Counted from the first letter of the stretch, positions 1-9,271 are shown. The stretch is 64,000 nucleotides of DNA from an uncultured Flavobacteriales bacterium (GCA_938085425.1 CALKGQ010000024.1:1-64000), one strand, 5' to 3'. Notes: generated from the letters alone by a model not told the origin. Program-made: numbers and translations.

Positions 1-314
1 GCCGTTTCGTCGCCTTGCACATTGATGGGCTTGACCTCCCATTGAACCACCCTGGCGCTGAACGTCAATTCCCCTTGGTCCATCAAACGCAGGGTGCTTT
101 GCCTTTGCACGCGGTCCCGAAGTGCCTCCGACAAAGATTGCGCTGCGGTGGCCGACACCAAGGGGTGGGCTGGCTCAAAATCTTCCACGCTGAAGGTGGA
201 GGCACCCGAGGTTTGGGCGCCATAGGGCGAGTACACCCCACACCCAGACAAGAGCCACACAACTGCCAAGCCCCAAACGGTCGGCAAACTCTTCAACATT
301 GGCCTGGTGCTCAT
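1..314 (-). CDS. lptE: LptE-family lipoprotein, LPS assembly (3' end outside window)
   Basis: The visible 104 codons encode a lipoprotein: a short basic N-terminus, a hydrophobic stretch, then a lipobox LSGC with the acylated Cys at residue 25. The mature part has the pattern of Bacteroidota LptE-related proteins: YSPYGA, an FSVEDFEPAHPLV strand, an LSEALRDRV helix and an end motif reading VKPINVQGDETA. LptE plugs the LptD barrel in the outer membrane and helps deliver lipopolysaccharide to the surface. The ATG at 314 overlaps the stop of the sigma-54 regulator (ATGA), so translation is probably coupled. A second in-frame ATG lies at 299. The order miaB, sigma-54 regulator, lptE is, to my knowledge, common in this phylum. 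The C-terminus is missing. Confidence 0.85.
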   Translation of the reverse strand, partial: MSTRPMLKSLPTVWGLAVVWLLSGCGVYSPYGAQTSGASTFSVEDFEPAHPLVSATAAQSLSEALRDRVQRQSTLRLMDQGELTFSARVVQWEVKPINVQGDET

Positions 315-1561
315 TTCAAGTCGTATTCCTTGATTTTACGGTACAGGGTCCGCTCTGAAATCCCGAGTTCCTCTGCGGCATACTTCCGTTTGTTGCGATG
401 CTTTTCAAGGGCCCGTCGGATGAGTTCCTTTTCCGAGTCTTGTAGCGACAAAATCACCTCCTCGACAGGTTGGTGGGCCACATCCTCCGCGCCAGCATGA
501 GGGCCTTCTGAAGATGGTCCCGCGAATTGCGGCAAAGCGGCCTGTGCAAGTCCGGATTCCCCTGCTCGGAGGTCCTCTTTGAACACGCGTTTGACCAACT
601 CCCCATCCTCTGCCCCAAGCTTGACCCCTCCTTGCTTGATGCCCGACAGGACCAATTGCTTCAAATCGTTGAGCTCTGCCTTCATGTCAAACAACACCTT
701 GTACAGGATTTCTCGCTCGTCCATGCCTTCTGCCGAAGTGGAGCCAGGGCCATCCACAGAACTTGGAAGGCGGCTGCGATGGGTTTCAGGCAAGTAGCCG
801 AGCAAGGTGTCTGCATCGATGCGGCGCACCGTTTCAAGTATGCTCATTTGCTCGGTGACATTCTTCAATTGGCGGATGTTTCCGGGCCATGGATAATGCT
901 CCAAGATCTCAATCGCCTCATCGTCCAAACTCAGTGGTGGCATCCTGTACTGCTCGCTGAAGTCAGTGGTGAACTTTCGAAACAACAGGTGCACGTCCGC
1001 CGACCGCTGGCGCAATGGGGGCAACTGGATCGGAACTTGGCTCAATCGGTAGTACAAATCCTCGCGGAACCGACCCCGAGAAATGGCTGCATCAAAATCT
1101 ACATTGGTGGCCGCCACAACTCGGACATCTGTCTTTTGGACTTTGGAGGAACCCACTTTCATGAATTCTCCTGTTTCCAAAACACGCAGCAACCTGACCT
1201 GGGTCGTCAGCGGCAACTCCGCCACTTCGTCCAAGAAAATGGTCCCTCCATTGGCCTCCTCGAAGTAGCCCTTGCGGGTGTCTGTGGCACCTGTGAAGGC
1301 CCCTTTTTCATGGCCAAACAATTCCGAATCAATGGTGCCCTCAGGGATGGCCCCACAGTTCACCGCCACGTACGAGCCGTGCTTTCTGGTGCTGAATTGG
1401 TGGACAATGCGCGGCATCACCTCCTTTCCCGTTCCACTTTCTCCCAACACCAAAACACTGATGTCCGTGCTGGCCACTTGGGCTGCCACCATCAACGCGC
1501 GTTCCAAGGCGGGCGAACTGCCCACCACCCCAAACCGTCGTTTCAAAGCCCCCAAATCCAT
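311..1561 (-). CDS. sigma-54 interacting AAA+ transcriptional activator without a receiver domain
   Basis: This 416-residue bacterial enhancer-binding protein starts almost directly with the AAA+ domain. Walker A GESGTGKE is at about residues 40-47, the sigma-54 contact loop GAFTGA at 87-92, and Walker B (TIFLDEV) near 107-113. A Fis-type helix-turn-helix fills the last 35 residues (AAEELGISERTLYRKIKEY). With GAFTGA intact it should remodel RpoN holoenzyme. No N-terminal response-regulator or GAF domain is present, so its input is unknown; the acidic linker at about 280-375 is a candidate. It lies 3 bp downstream of miaB and overlaps lptE by 4 bp. Its targets cannot be read from the window; control of envelope functions is only an inference from the company it keeps. 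Confidence 0.92.
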   Translation of the reverse strand: MDLGALKRRFGVVGSSPALERALMVAAQVASTDISVLVLGESGTGKEVMPRIVHQFSTRKHGSYVAVNCGAIPEGTIDSELFGHEKGAFTGATDTRKGYFEEANGGTIFLDEVAELPLTTQVRLLRVLETGEFMKVGSSKVQKTDVRVVAATNVDFDAAISRGRFREDLYYRLSQVPIQLPPLRQRSADVHLLFRKFTTDFSEQYRMPPLSLDDEAIEILEHYPWPGNIRQLKNVTEQMSILETVRRIDADTLLGYLPETHRSRLPSSVDGPGSTSAEGMDEREILYKVLFDMKAELNDLKQLVLSGIKQGGVKLGAEDGELVKRVFKEDLRAGESGLAQAALPQFAGPSSEGPHAGAEDVAHQPVEEVILSLQDSEKELIRRALEKHRNKRKYAAEELGISERTLYRKIKEYDLK

Positions 1562-1564
1562 GCC

Positions 1565-3004
1565 TTACGCTTCTGCGGGTTCGTGGGTGACCTCGCCCAT
1601 CAAGGTGACAGGGGTGCTGTCAAACGTCTTGACATTCGCATAATCGCCAGGCTTCAAATCGCCTTTGGGAAACACCACCACCGTGTTGTGGGTCGTGCGT
1701 CCAAAGAATTGATCGTCGCGTTTTTTGCTGGTGCCTTCCACCAAAACCCTGAGGGTCTTGCCCATGAAGGCTTGGGTCCTCTCTTTTCCGTGGACCATTT
1801 GGCGGGAGATCACCTCCTGCAATCGGGCCCCTTTGACCTCTTCAGGGACGTCGTCGTCAAATTTGCGTTCGGCCAAGGTTTTGGGGCGCTCGCTGTATTT
1901 GAACATGAAGGCCATGTCGTAGCGAACTTCGTCCATGAGGGACAAAGTGGCCTCGTGCTCCTCCTGGGTTTCCCCACAGAACCCCGAGATGACATCGGTG
2001 CTGATGGCGCAATCTGGCATGATGCGCCGAATGGCGTCGATGCGGTTCAGGTACCACTCGCGTGTGTAGCCTCGGTTCATGCGTTTCAGCACATCGCTGT
2101 GGCCGCTCTGAACTGGCAAATGAATGTACTTGCAAATGTTGTCGTGCTTGGACATGGCATGCAAGACGTCGTCGGTCATGTCCTTCGGATGGGAAGTGCT
2201 GAAACGAATCCGCAAATCTGGGTTCACCATGGCCACCTTTTCCAAGAGCTCGGCGAAGCGCACCACAGGTTCATCCTCGTTCTTCACCACGCCCTTGTTG
2301 TCAATGTTCCACTTGTAGGAATCTACGTTTTGCCCCAACAAGGTCACCTCGCGGTAGCCCTGATCAAAGAGCTCCTGGGCCTCCCTGACAATGCTCTGTG
2401 GATCTCGGCTTCTCTCGCGGCCTCTTGTGAAGGGGACCACACAGAAAGAACACATGTTGTCGCAGCCACGCATGATGCTGATGAAGGCCGTCACTCCGCC
2501 TTTGTCCAAGCGGACCGGGCTGATTTCTGCATACGTTTCTTCTCTGGACAAAAGGACATTCACCGCCTTTTGACCTCCTTCCACCTGGTCCACGAGATTG
2601 GGCAGATCGCGGTAAGCGTCGGGGCCCACCACCAAGTCCACCAACTTCTCCTCTTCCAACAATTGCTCTCGCAAGCGCTCCGCCATGCAACCCAACACCC
2701 CCACCACCAAACTTGGATTCCGCTTTTTGTTGCCCTTGAAATGAACCAAGCGCCTTCTCACTCGCTGCTCCGCATTGTCTCGGATGGCACAAGTGTTCAA
2801 CAACACCAAATCGGCATCGTCGGCGTCCCTTGTCGTCTGGTAGCCGGCATCCGCCAAGATGCTGGCCACAATTTCACTGTCGCTGAAATTCATTTGGCAG
2901 CCGTAGCTCTCCAGGTACAGTTTTCTTCCTGTGGAGCCTGGTCCTTTCACGACTGTTGCCTCTCCTTGACGGGTCTCCTCCAAGGGCGTTTGTCCTTCTC
3001 GCAT
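1565..3004 (-). CDS. miaB: tRNA-2-methylthio-N6-dimethylallyladenosine synthase MiaB
   Basis: A 479-residue radical-SAM methylthiotransferase that adds the 2-methylthio group to i6A37 in tRNAs reading UNN codons. The N-terminal UPF0004 domain carries cluster cysteines at about 36 (ESYGCQMN), 72 (LLNTCAI) and 106 (GVLGCMAE). The radical-SAM CxxxCxxC motif is at 181-188 ([10 protein letters not shown]). A TRAM-like domain ends the protein. I place the start at the ATG at 3004. The frame extends a few codons upstream to a TTG, but a -7 promoter box sits directly before the ATG, which makes 3004 the likely start. First gene of a miaB, regulator, lptE operon diverging from topA. Confidence 0.95.
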   Translation of the reverse strand: MREGQTPLEETRQGEATVVKGPGSTGRKLYLESYGCQMNFSDSEIVASILADAGYQTTRDADDADLVLLNTCAIRDNAEQRVRRRLVHFKGNKKRNPSLVVGVLGCMAERLREQLLEEEKLVDLVVGPDAYRDLPNLVDQVEGGQKAVNVLLSREETYAEISPVRLDKGGVTAFISIMRGCDNMCSFCVVPFTRGRERSRDPQSIVREAQELFDQGYREVTLLGQNVDSYKWNIDNKGVVKNEDEPVVRFAELLEKVAMVNPDLRIRFSTSHPKDMTDDVLHAMSKHDNICKYIHLPVQSGHSDVLKRMNRGYTREWYLNRIDAIRRIMPDCAISTDVISGFCGETQEEHEATLSLMDEVRYDMAFMFKYSERPKTLAERKFDDDVPEEVKGARLQEVISRQMVHGKERTQAFMGKTLRVLVEGTSKKRDDQFFGRTTHNTVVVFPKGDLKPGDYANVKTFDSTPVTLMGEVTHEPAEA

Positions 3005-3008
3005 GTTG

Positions 3009-3016
3009 CAAATGTA
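3009..3016 (-). promoter_or_regulatory. -7 promoter box of miaB, four bases before the ATG
   Basis: Read on the minus strand, TACATTTG matches the Bacteroidota -7 consensus TAnnTTTG exactly and is followed by CAAC and then the ATG at 3004. Transcription would start at or within a base or two of the ATG, giving a leaderless mRNA. No TTG is at the usual -33 spacing. Confidence 0.6.
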
Positions 3017-3022
3017 CGCCAC

Positions 3023-3048
3023 TGACAAATTGTCACCCCTTTAGGGGT
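3023..3048. promoter_or_regulatory. Two abutting palindromes between miaB and topA
   Basis: TGACAAATTGTCA (3023-3035, six-base arms around one base) is followed, sharing its last A, by ACCCCTTTAGGGGT (3035-3048, six-base arms around TT). GGGGTATCCCC continues the pattern to about 3054. The first palindrome begins 7 bp upstream of the miaB -7 box. No gene ends here, so operator function is more likely than termination. This is inference; no known regulator site was recognised. Confidence 0.45.
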
Positions 3049-3107
3049 ATCCCCCAAGTTCTGGTTTTTGTTGCCCCCCATTCAACAAAAGTCTGCCCGA
3101 GATGTCT

Positions 3108-3115
3108 TTATTTTG
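3108..3115 (+). promoter_or_regulatory. Probable topA -7 box
   Basis: TTATTTTG followed by C resembles TAnnTTTG with one deviation, and lies 20 bp before the topA ATG. The same octamer stands before dtd. No TTG at -33 spacing was found, so support is modest. Confidence 0.4.
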
Positions 3116-3135
3116 CCCGCCCTAACCCCTTTCCC

Positions 3136-5454
3136 ATGGCCAAGAATCTTGTCATCGTTGAGTCGCCTGCAAAGGCCAAAACCATCGAGGGTTACCTCGG
3201 GAAGGACTTTGTGGTCAAATCTTCCATGGGCCACATCCGCGACCTCGCCAAAGGCAATGAGAGTGTGGACATTGAAAACGATTTTGCCCCCAAATACGTC
3301 ATCAGTCCGTCGAGCACCAAGGTGGTGACGGAACTCAAGAAACTGGCCAAGAAGGCTGAAGTGGTTTGGCTGGCGACGGATGAGGACCGAGAGGGAGAGG
3401 CCATCAGCTGGCACTTGATGGAGGCCCTTGGATTGACTGCTGATCAGACCAAACGCATTGTGTTCTCGGAGATCACAAAACCCGCCATCCTCAAAGCCAT
3501 TGAGTCCCCTCGAACGGTGGACACTGATTTGGTCAACGCCCAGCAAGCCAGACGCATTTTGGACCGCCTGGTTGGGTTTGAATTGAGCCCCGTTCTTTGG
3601 AAGAAGATCAGGCCCGGACTCAGTGCAGGAAGGGTCCAAAGTGTGGGGGTGCGGATCATTGTCGACCGCGAACGGGAAATCGATGCCCACAATGCGGAGA
3701 CTTCCTTCCGCGTGGTAGGGCACTTTGGCACGGGCAAAGCCATGGTCAAGGCCGCGTGCAACAAGTCCTTCAAAACGGAAAGTGATGCGCAGGGGTTCTT
3801 GGATGCATGCGCCGGAGCCACGCACACCGTGTCCTCGGTGGAAACAAAGCCCTCGACAAAAAAACCCGCTGCCCCGTTCACCACCTCCACCTTGCAACAA
3901 GAAGCTTCACGGAAGCTGGGGTTCAGCGTGAAAAGAACGATGGGCGTGGCCCAACGATTGTACGAAGCAGGCCGCATCACGTACATGCGAACAGACTCGA
4001 CGAACCTTAGTGATTTGGCCTTGGAGTCTGCACAAAAGCAAATCACCTCGGCCTACGGCGCGGAGTACGCAGAAACACGTTCCTACGCCTCCAAGTCCAA
4101 AGGGGCACAGGAGGCCCACGAAGCCATCCGCCCCACGGACCTTTCCCAAAATTCCGTGGAAGCCTCTGCAGAAGAACAAAGGCTCTACGACCTCATCTAC
4201 AAGCGCACCCTCGCATCCCAAATGGCCAACGCCAAGTTGGACAAAACCGTCGCCAAAATTTCTGTTTCTGGCCGCTCGGAGGAATTTGTGGCCCGGGGTG
4301 AAGTCATCACCTTTGAAGGCTTCCTCAAACTCTACCTGGAGGGCACCGACGACGAAGACGGGGTGGATGAAACCACCAAGGACATGCTCCCCGCCATGAC
4401 GGAAGGCCAATCCATGGACCGGGAGACAGTGGTGGCCACACAACGGTTCACCAAACACCCCGCGAGGTACACGGAAGCCAGTTTGGTCAAGCGCTTGGAG
4501 GAACTCGGCATTGGCCGACCTTCGACATATGCCTCGACCATTGATGTGATGCAAAAGCGCGGCTATGTGGTCAAGGAGGACCGCGACGGCGTGAAGAGAG
4601 CGTACCGCGTCTTGACGCTGTCGGGAAAGGAGGTGAAGGCGGCCACAGAGACTGAAAATGCCGGGCAAGAGCGCGGCAAGCTGTTCCCCACCGACATTGG
4701 TTTGGTGGTGAATGACTTTTTGCTGGAGCACTTCAGCGACATCCTGAACTACAATTTCACTGCAGATGTCGAAGCGCAATTCGACGTCATCGCCGAGGGA
4801 AACATGGACTGGAGGGCCATGCTGAAAAGCTTCTACACCCCCTTCAATGCCACCGTGGAGACCACCCTCGAGCATGCTGAACGCGCCTCGGGCGAGCGCA
4901 TTTTGGGGGTACACCCTGAATCTGGCGCCCAAATGCTCTGCCGCATCGGTCGGTACGGGCCCATGGCACAGATTGGTGGACCTGACGACGAAGAAAAAAA
5001 GTACGCCTCGTTGTTGCCGGGACAGTCGATTGAAACCCTGACCTTGGAAGAAGCCCTTGACCTGTTCAAGCTCCCGAGAACACTCGGGGAACACGAAGGC
5101 AAAAAAGTCAGCGCTGCCATTGGGCGATTTGGGCCCTACGTGCGCTACGACGGCAAGTTCGTATCGCTCAAGCGCGACGATGGAGATGACCCCTACACCG
5201 TCACTTTGGAGCGGGCCTTGGAATTGATCAAGGCCAAAATGGAAGCCGATGCCAAAGCCCTGATCAAGGTGTTTGAAGAAGATGACACCGTCCGGGTCCT
5301 CAACGGTCGCTACGGGCCCTATATCAAAGCTGGCAAGCTCAACGCCACCATCCCCAAGGACGAAGTTCCTGCGGACCTGACTTGGGACCGCGCCCAAGAA
5401 CTTATCGAAGAGGCCAAAAAACGGCCGAAACGGGGACGTAAAAAGAAGTCCTAA
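3136..5454 (+). CDS. topA: DNA topoisomerase I (type IA)
   Basis: A 772-residue type IA topoisomerase that relaxes negative supercoils by transient 5'-phosphotyrosine cleavage. The Toprim domain opens the protein (LVIVESPAKAKTI) with the acidic triad DEDREGE at 82-88. The nucleophile is Tyr283 in GRITYMRTDST. The C-terminal region has no zinc-finger cysteines. It carries three short repeats beginning GRYGPM, GRFGPY and GRYGPY and ends in a basic tail (RPKRGRKKKS), a layout usual in Bacteroidota. The start is the ATG at 3136; longer in-frame extensions run into miaB promoter DNA and lack family similarity. It diverges from miaB and is followed by the arginase-like gene. Confidence 0.97.
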   Translation: MAKNLVIVESPAKAKTIEGYLGKDFVVKSSMGHIRDLAKGNESVDIENDFAPKYVISPSSTKVVTELKKLAKKAEVVWLATDEDREGEAISWHLMEALGLTADQTKRIVFSEITKPAILKAIESPRTVDTDLVNAQQARRILDRLVGFELSPVLWKKIRPGLSAGRVQSVGVRIIVDREREIDAHNAETSFRVVGHFGTGKAMVKAACNKSFKTESDAQGFLDACAGATHTVSSVETKPSTKKPAAPFTTSTLQQEASRKLGFSVKRTMGVAQRLYEAGRITYMRTDSTNLSDLALESAQKQITSAYGAEYAETRSYASKSKGAQEAHEAIRPTDLSQNSVEASAEEQRLYDLIYKRTLASQMANAKLDKTVAKISVSGRSEEFVARGEVITFEGFLKLYLEGTDDEDGVDETTKDMLPAMTEGQSMDRETVVATQRFTKHPARYTEASLVKRLEELGIGRPSTYASTIDVMQKRGYVVKEDRDGVKRAYRVLTLSGKEVKAATETENAGQERGKLFPTDIGLVVNDFLLEHFSDILNYNFTADVEAQFDVIAEGNMDWRAMLKSFYTPFNATVETTLEHAERASGERILGVHPESGAQMLCRIGRYGPMAQIGGPDDEEKKYASLLPGQSIETLTLEEALDLFKLPRTLGEHEGKKVSAAIGRFGPYVRYDGKFVSLKRDDGDDPYTVTLERALELIKAKMEADAKALIKVFEEDDTVRVLNGRYGPYIKAGKLNATIPKDEVPADLTWDRAQELIEEAKKRPKRGRKKKS

Positions 5455-5559
5455 CGCGCTTGTTTCCAGGGTGATTGACCCCTGCATCCACATTCGTTTG
5501 TGAATGCTTGAGGGGGCCAGGCGTTTTCGCAGCCCTTCCCTACGTCGACCTTGCGGTCC

Positions 5560-6732
5560 ATGCAAGACGGCTTCCTCGACTTGTTCGAACCTGTGAACGT
5601 GCCCCACTTCTCCAATGCGGAGGGAGTGGCGCGCATCGCCGATCGAATGGAAACGCATCGGTTCGATGCCCGCCCCATGCTCGAAGGAGCCAGGGTCGCC
5701 ATTTTTGGGGTCAACGATGGCCGTCGATCCGGGGACAATGAAGGCTGCGCAGGGGCACCAGACGCCGTGCGTCAATGGCTCTACCCATTGGTCCCGCATG
5801 CCCAGTGGAAACCCACCGTCGATTTGGGCAACATCCGACCCGGAGCCTCTGAGGAGGATACCCATGCCGCTGTACGTTCCGTGATCTCGGAACTGGTGGA
5901 GATGGGCATCCTGCCCATTGTATTGGGAGGAGGACACGATTTGACCATCCCGATGTTCCAGGCGTTGGAATCCGCAGGCCGCCCCATGAATGTGGTCACC
6001 GTCGATCCCCGTTTGGATTTTGGGGGTGACCCCAGTTTGGTCTCGGCCCGGAACCACATGAACGCCATTGTCATGCACGAGCCCAATTACCTGTTTGATT
6101 ACAGCAATTTGGGCCATCAAGGCTACCTGACTGACCCCGACACGCTTGAGCTCTTGCAGCGTCTTCAATTCGAAGCGACCCGTTTGGGGGTGTTGCTCCA
6201 AGACATCAAGTCGGTCGAGCCCACCGTGCGCAATGCAGACATGGTCTCCATCGACATGGCCGCCGTCCGCGCCTCCGACCACCCCGCTTCAAGCCACGCC
6301 GGACCCAATGGCATGACGGCGGAGCACCTTTGCCAATTGTCTCGCTACATCGGAATGAGCGACAGGCTCTTGGCCACTGGTTTTTTCGAACACAACCCCG
6401 ATCTGGACGACCGCGGTCGCGGGGCGCATCTGGTGGCCCAAGCCGTTTGGCACGTCTTGGATGGAGTCTTCAACCAAGCGGGGGATCACCCCAAATGCAC
6501 CACTGAAGATTACTTGAAGTACGTTGTGGACATGCCTGGGGAGTCCCATGAAATTGCCTTCTTCAAAAGTCCCAAAAGCGACCGATGGTGGATGGACATT
6601 CCGATGCCCACGAAAGAAAAGAACAACCTTTTGCCCAGTTTGCTCGTACCCTGTTCCTATGAAGAGTACATCGAAGCCTCGGAAGGGTCTCTGCCCGACC
6701 GCTGGTGGCGGACGTACCAAAAACTCGCATAA
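5560..6732 (+). CDS. Arginase/formimidoylglutamase-fold protein with degenerate metal site
   Basis: A 390-residue ureohydrolase-fold protein, usually labelled formimidoylglutamase. Motif positions of the arginase family are recognisable, but two of the six canonical manganese ligands are replaced. The GGGHD loop (His126) is present. DAHxD reads D149-P-R-L-D153, so the His has become Arg. SxDxD reads S-I-D232-M-A234, so the second Asp has become Ala. A hydrolase with a complete binuclear Mn site is therefore doubtful. It may be catalytically dead or bind a different metal. The start is the ATG at 5560; a TTG lies three codons upstream. It stands between topA and porP-gldKLMN, and I recall related genes near T9SS genes in other flavobacteria, which hints at a structural role rather than histidine breakdown. 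Confidence 0.75.
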   Translation: MQDGFLDLFEPVNVPHFSNAEGVARIADRMETHRFDARPMLEGARVAIFGVNDGRRSGDNEGCAGAPDAVRQWLYPLVPHAQWKPTVDLGNIRPGASEEDTHAAVRSVISELVEMGILPIVLGGGHDLTIPMFQALESAGRPMNVVTVDPRLDFGGDPSLVSARNHMNAIVMHEPNYLFDYSNLGHQGYLTDPDTLELLQRLQFEATRLGVLLQDIKSVEPTVRNADMVSIDMAAVRASDHPASSHAGPNGMTAEHLCQLSRYIGMSDRLLATGFFEHNPDLDDRGRGAHLVAQAVWHVLDGVFNQAGDHPKCTTEDYLKYVVDMPGESHEIAFFKSPKSDRWWMDIPMPTKEKNNLLPSLLVPCSYEEYIEASEGSLPDRWWRTYQKLA

Positions 6733-6868
6733 CAGGATGAACAGTTCCATCTCCCCCGGCAACCCACAAAGCTGCACCGCACGACGGGTGCATAGCAAAA
6801 TTCCCTATCTTAGCGAGCCTCTGGGCGGTCGCAACGGGGCGCAACCTGCTGAAAATCAACGAAATAAG

Positions 6869-7834
6869 ATGATTCGCAACGTCATACTTGGATGGGGTTT
6901 GATCACCCTTGGTTTGGGACAACTTTCTGCCCAACAGGATCCCCAATTGACCCAATGGTTCAATGATCCCGCCGCTTTCAACATCGGTGCAGCCGGAGAA
7001 TCCGACCTCACCCATGTCAATGCATGGTACCGCAACCAATGGATGGGTGTGAACGGAGCTCCCGTCACCACCATGCTCAATGTGCACTCCAACGTCGACT
7101 TCATTCCTGGCGCCCTCGGTGTCCAGGTTTACCAAGACGAAATTGGGCAGGAGTCGAACACCATGGTGAAGTTGGGCTATGCGTACCATCTTTCGCCTCT
7201 GAGCAATGGAGCCCACGTGGGTGTTGGGTTGAACGTCTCTCTGTTCAGCAAAAGTTTCGACGCGGACTGGATTGTGTCCACGGGCACCCCAGCAGAGGAT
7301 CCTGCCATCCCGACCAACGGTGCTTCTGGAACTTCCACGGACATCGATTTTGGGGTCTTTTTGAGGAAGGGTAAAGATTACTATGCCGGTTTGTCCATGA
7401 CCCACCTTGCGGAAGTGCAGATGTCCTCATTGAACATCGTCCCGACACGTCACTACTACTTCATGGGGGGATACAACTACGCCCTCAACGGGGAGGAGTT
7501 GGTGTTGCGCAGCAACCTGATGGCCAAATCTGACTTGAACGCCACCTCTGTGGATGTCAATGTCAATGTCCTCTACAACGATTTCGTTTGGGGCGGTTTG
7601 AGCTACCGGCACGGCGACGCCATCGCCCCAATGGCCGGCGTTCAATATGAAGTCAAGAACAAGGAGGGCATCAGCTCGAGCACACAAGTGTTCAAGCTTG
7701 GCTACTCCTTTGATGCCACGACAAGTGAACTGCGCAGCTACAGCACTGGCTCACACGAGTTGTTCTTGTCCTACTGCTTCAAGTTCATTACGACACCTGT
7801 CGAAAACAAATATGCCAACCCTCGGATTCTGTAA
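6869..7834 (+). CDS. porP: PorP/SprF-family T9SS outer-membrane protein
   Basis: A 321-residue outer-membrane beta-barrel with a signal peptide (cleavage near QLSA-QQDPQ). The mature start QQDPQLTQWFNDPAAFNIGAAG is the family hallmark, where most members read YMFNxxxxNPAYAG, followed by the YRNQW motif. The C-terminus, NKYANPRIL, is short and polar. PorP/SprF proteins belong to the type IX secretion machinery, and one family member is commonly the first gene of the porP-porK-porL-porM-porN operon. That is exactly the order here, with gldK 63 bp downstream. The ATG at 6869 directly precedes the signal peptide. A weak -7-like TATCTTAG is at 6806-6813. Confidence 0.9.
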   Translation: MIRNVILGWGLITLGLGQLSAQQDPQLTQWFNDPAAFNIGAAGESDLTHVNAWYRNQWMGVNGAPVTTMLNVHSNVDFIPGALGVQVYQDEIGQESNTMVKLGYAYHLSPLSNGAHVGVGLNVSLFSKSFDADWIVSTGTPAEDPAIPTNGASGTSTDIDFGVFLRKGKDYYAGLSMTHLAEVQMSSLNIVPTRHYYFMGGYNYALNGEELVLRSNLMAKSDLNATSVDVNVNVLYNDFVWGGLSYRHGDAIAPMAGVQYEVKNKEGISSSTQVFKLGYSFDATTSELRSYSTGSHELFLSYCFKFITTPVENKYANPRIL

Positions 7835-7897
7835 GGCATACGAAACCATGTCCTCCGAGCGTTGTTGTTCTCCTAACCTCTGCAAGAAAATCAATCC

Positions 7898-9265
7898 ATG
7901 AAAAAGCTCCTGATGATCCTTTTGGCACCCGTCATGCTGTCGGCGTGCTACATGGGACCCCAGGGCGAGCTGGTGGGTGTTCATCCCCGTCAATACTGGG
8001 AACAGTCCAATCCATACGGCATGAACTACATCCACTTTGGATCCTACACCATGGGACCAAGTGACCAAGATGTTCCCTTCGCCCTCAACACTAGGTCCAA
8101 AACGGTGACCATCCCTCCGTTCTACATGGACGTGCATGAAATCACCAACAACGAGTACCGTCAATTCGTCGACTACGTTCGCGATTCTCTGTTTCTCCAG
8201 ACCCTCGCCGACAACGACGACGACCGCTATTACATCGCGGAAAATGACCGCGGACAAGAATTGGACCGTTTCATCGACAAAGGATTCCTCTTGAATTGGG
8301 AGGAAACCATCGACTGGGAGGATGAGGATGTTTTTGACCTTCTTTACGACGAGTTCTACCTCCAAGGTTCTGACCAGTTCTACAACCGCAGAGAGTTGGA
8401 CACGCGAAAGTTGAACTACCGTTATTACTGGGTCAACTTGGATGCTGCTGCCCAAAAGAGCGGTCGAGATGAGGAGTATGGAGAGGTGAATGAGATGAAT
8501 CAGCTTCACTCCACACGCCGCCACAGTGACAGAGCGCAATTTGTGGTGGAGGAAATCATCAACGTGTACCCAGACACTTTGGTTTGGATCCACGATGCAA
8601 CCTACGCCTACAACGAACCCTACGCAGAAATGTACTTCTGGCACCCTGCTTTCGACGATTACCCAGTTGTCGGCGTCACATGGGGACAGGCCAAAGCGTT
8701 CAATGCATGGCGGACACAAATCATGAACGAGTGGAAGCAGAAGAACAACGAAACTTTCGTCCAGAGATTCCGTCTTCCTTCTGAAGCAGAATGGGAGTTC
8801 GCAGCCCGTGGAGGCCGCGATCTCGCCCCGTTCCCCTGGGGTGGGCCTTATGCCAGGAACCAACAAGGATGCGTATTGGCCAACTTCAAGCCCATGCGCG
8901 GAGACTATGTCGAAGACGCCAACGCCTACACGGCACCCGTCGAGTCTTACAGCCCCAACGATTACGGACTGTACAACATGAGCGGTAACGTGGCGGAGTG
9001 GACCAACACGGCCTACGATGAAACGGTGTACGACTTCTCTTGGGACTTGGCTCCTGACTACGTGTACCACGCCAAAGTAGATGACCCGCCCGCACTGAAG
9101 CGCAAGGTCATCCGTGGAGGGTCTTGGAAAGACATCGGATATTACTGCCAGACAGGAACACGCACTTTCGAGTACAGCGACACTGCCAAAGCCTCTGTGG
9201 GCTTCAGGTCGGTGATGTCTTACCTCGGACGGGGCAAGTCTGGATTGCCCGAAGAATGGAACTGA
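7898..9265 (+). CDS. gldK: Gliding motility/T9SS lipoprotein GldK (PorK)
   Basis: A 455-residue outer-membrane lipoprotein. The lipobox LSAC has its Cys at residue 17. The body is a formylglycine-generating-enzyme/sulfatase-modifying fold, shown by DVHEITNNEYRQF, RLPSEAEWEFAARGG, NMSGNVAEWT and IRGGSWKD. In GldK this fold is structural and not an enzyme: GldK and GldN form the periplasmic ring attached to the outer membrane of the type IX secretion system. An insertion rich in Asp and Glu at about 100-190 follows the first conserved block. It is second in the porP-gldKLMN operon. A hairpin plus T-run follows its stop codon and may reduce read-through into gldL. Confidence 0.96.
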   Translation: MKKLLMILLAPVMLSACYMGPQGELVGVHPRQYWEQSNPYGMNYIHFGSYTMGPSDQDVPFALNTRSKTVTIPPFYMDVHEITNNEYRQFVDYVRDSLFLQTLADNDDDRYYIAENDRGQELDRFIDKGFLLNWEETIDWEDEDVFDLLYDEFYLQGSDQFYNRRELDTRKLNYRYYWVNLDAAAQKSGRDEEYGEVNEMNQLHSTRRHSDRAQFVVEEIINVYPDTLVWIHDATYAYNEPYAEMYFWHPAFDDYPVVGVTWGQAKAFNAWRTQIMNEWKQKNNETFVQRFRLPSEAEWEFAARGGRDLAPFPWGGPYARNQQGCVLANFKPMRGDYVEDANAYTAPVESYSPNDYGLYNMSGNVAEWTNTAYDETVYDFSWDLAPDYVYHAKVDDPPALKRKVIRGGSWKDIGYYCQTGTRTFEYSDTAKASVGFRSVMSYLGRGKSGLPEEWN

Positions 9266-9271
9266 TCCGCG

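Noticed and set aside
527-3025. Long open frame on the plus strand (over 800 codons) opposite the sigma-54 regulator and miaB
   Set aside because: It is exactly antisense to two well-recognised genes, has no protein family similarity and reflects GC-rich third positions that remove stop codons.
3907-6282. Long minus-strand open frame opposite topA and the arginase-like gene
   Set aside because: Composition is His/Gly/Val-rich as in mirror frames; both plus-strand genes are secure, so this is a shadow.
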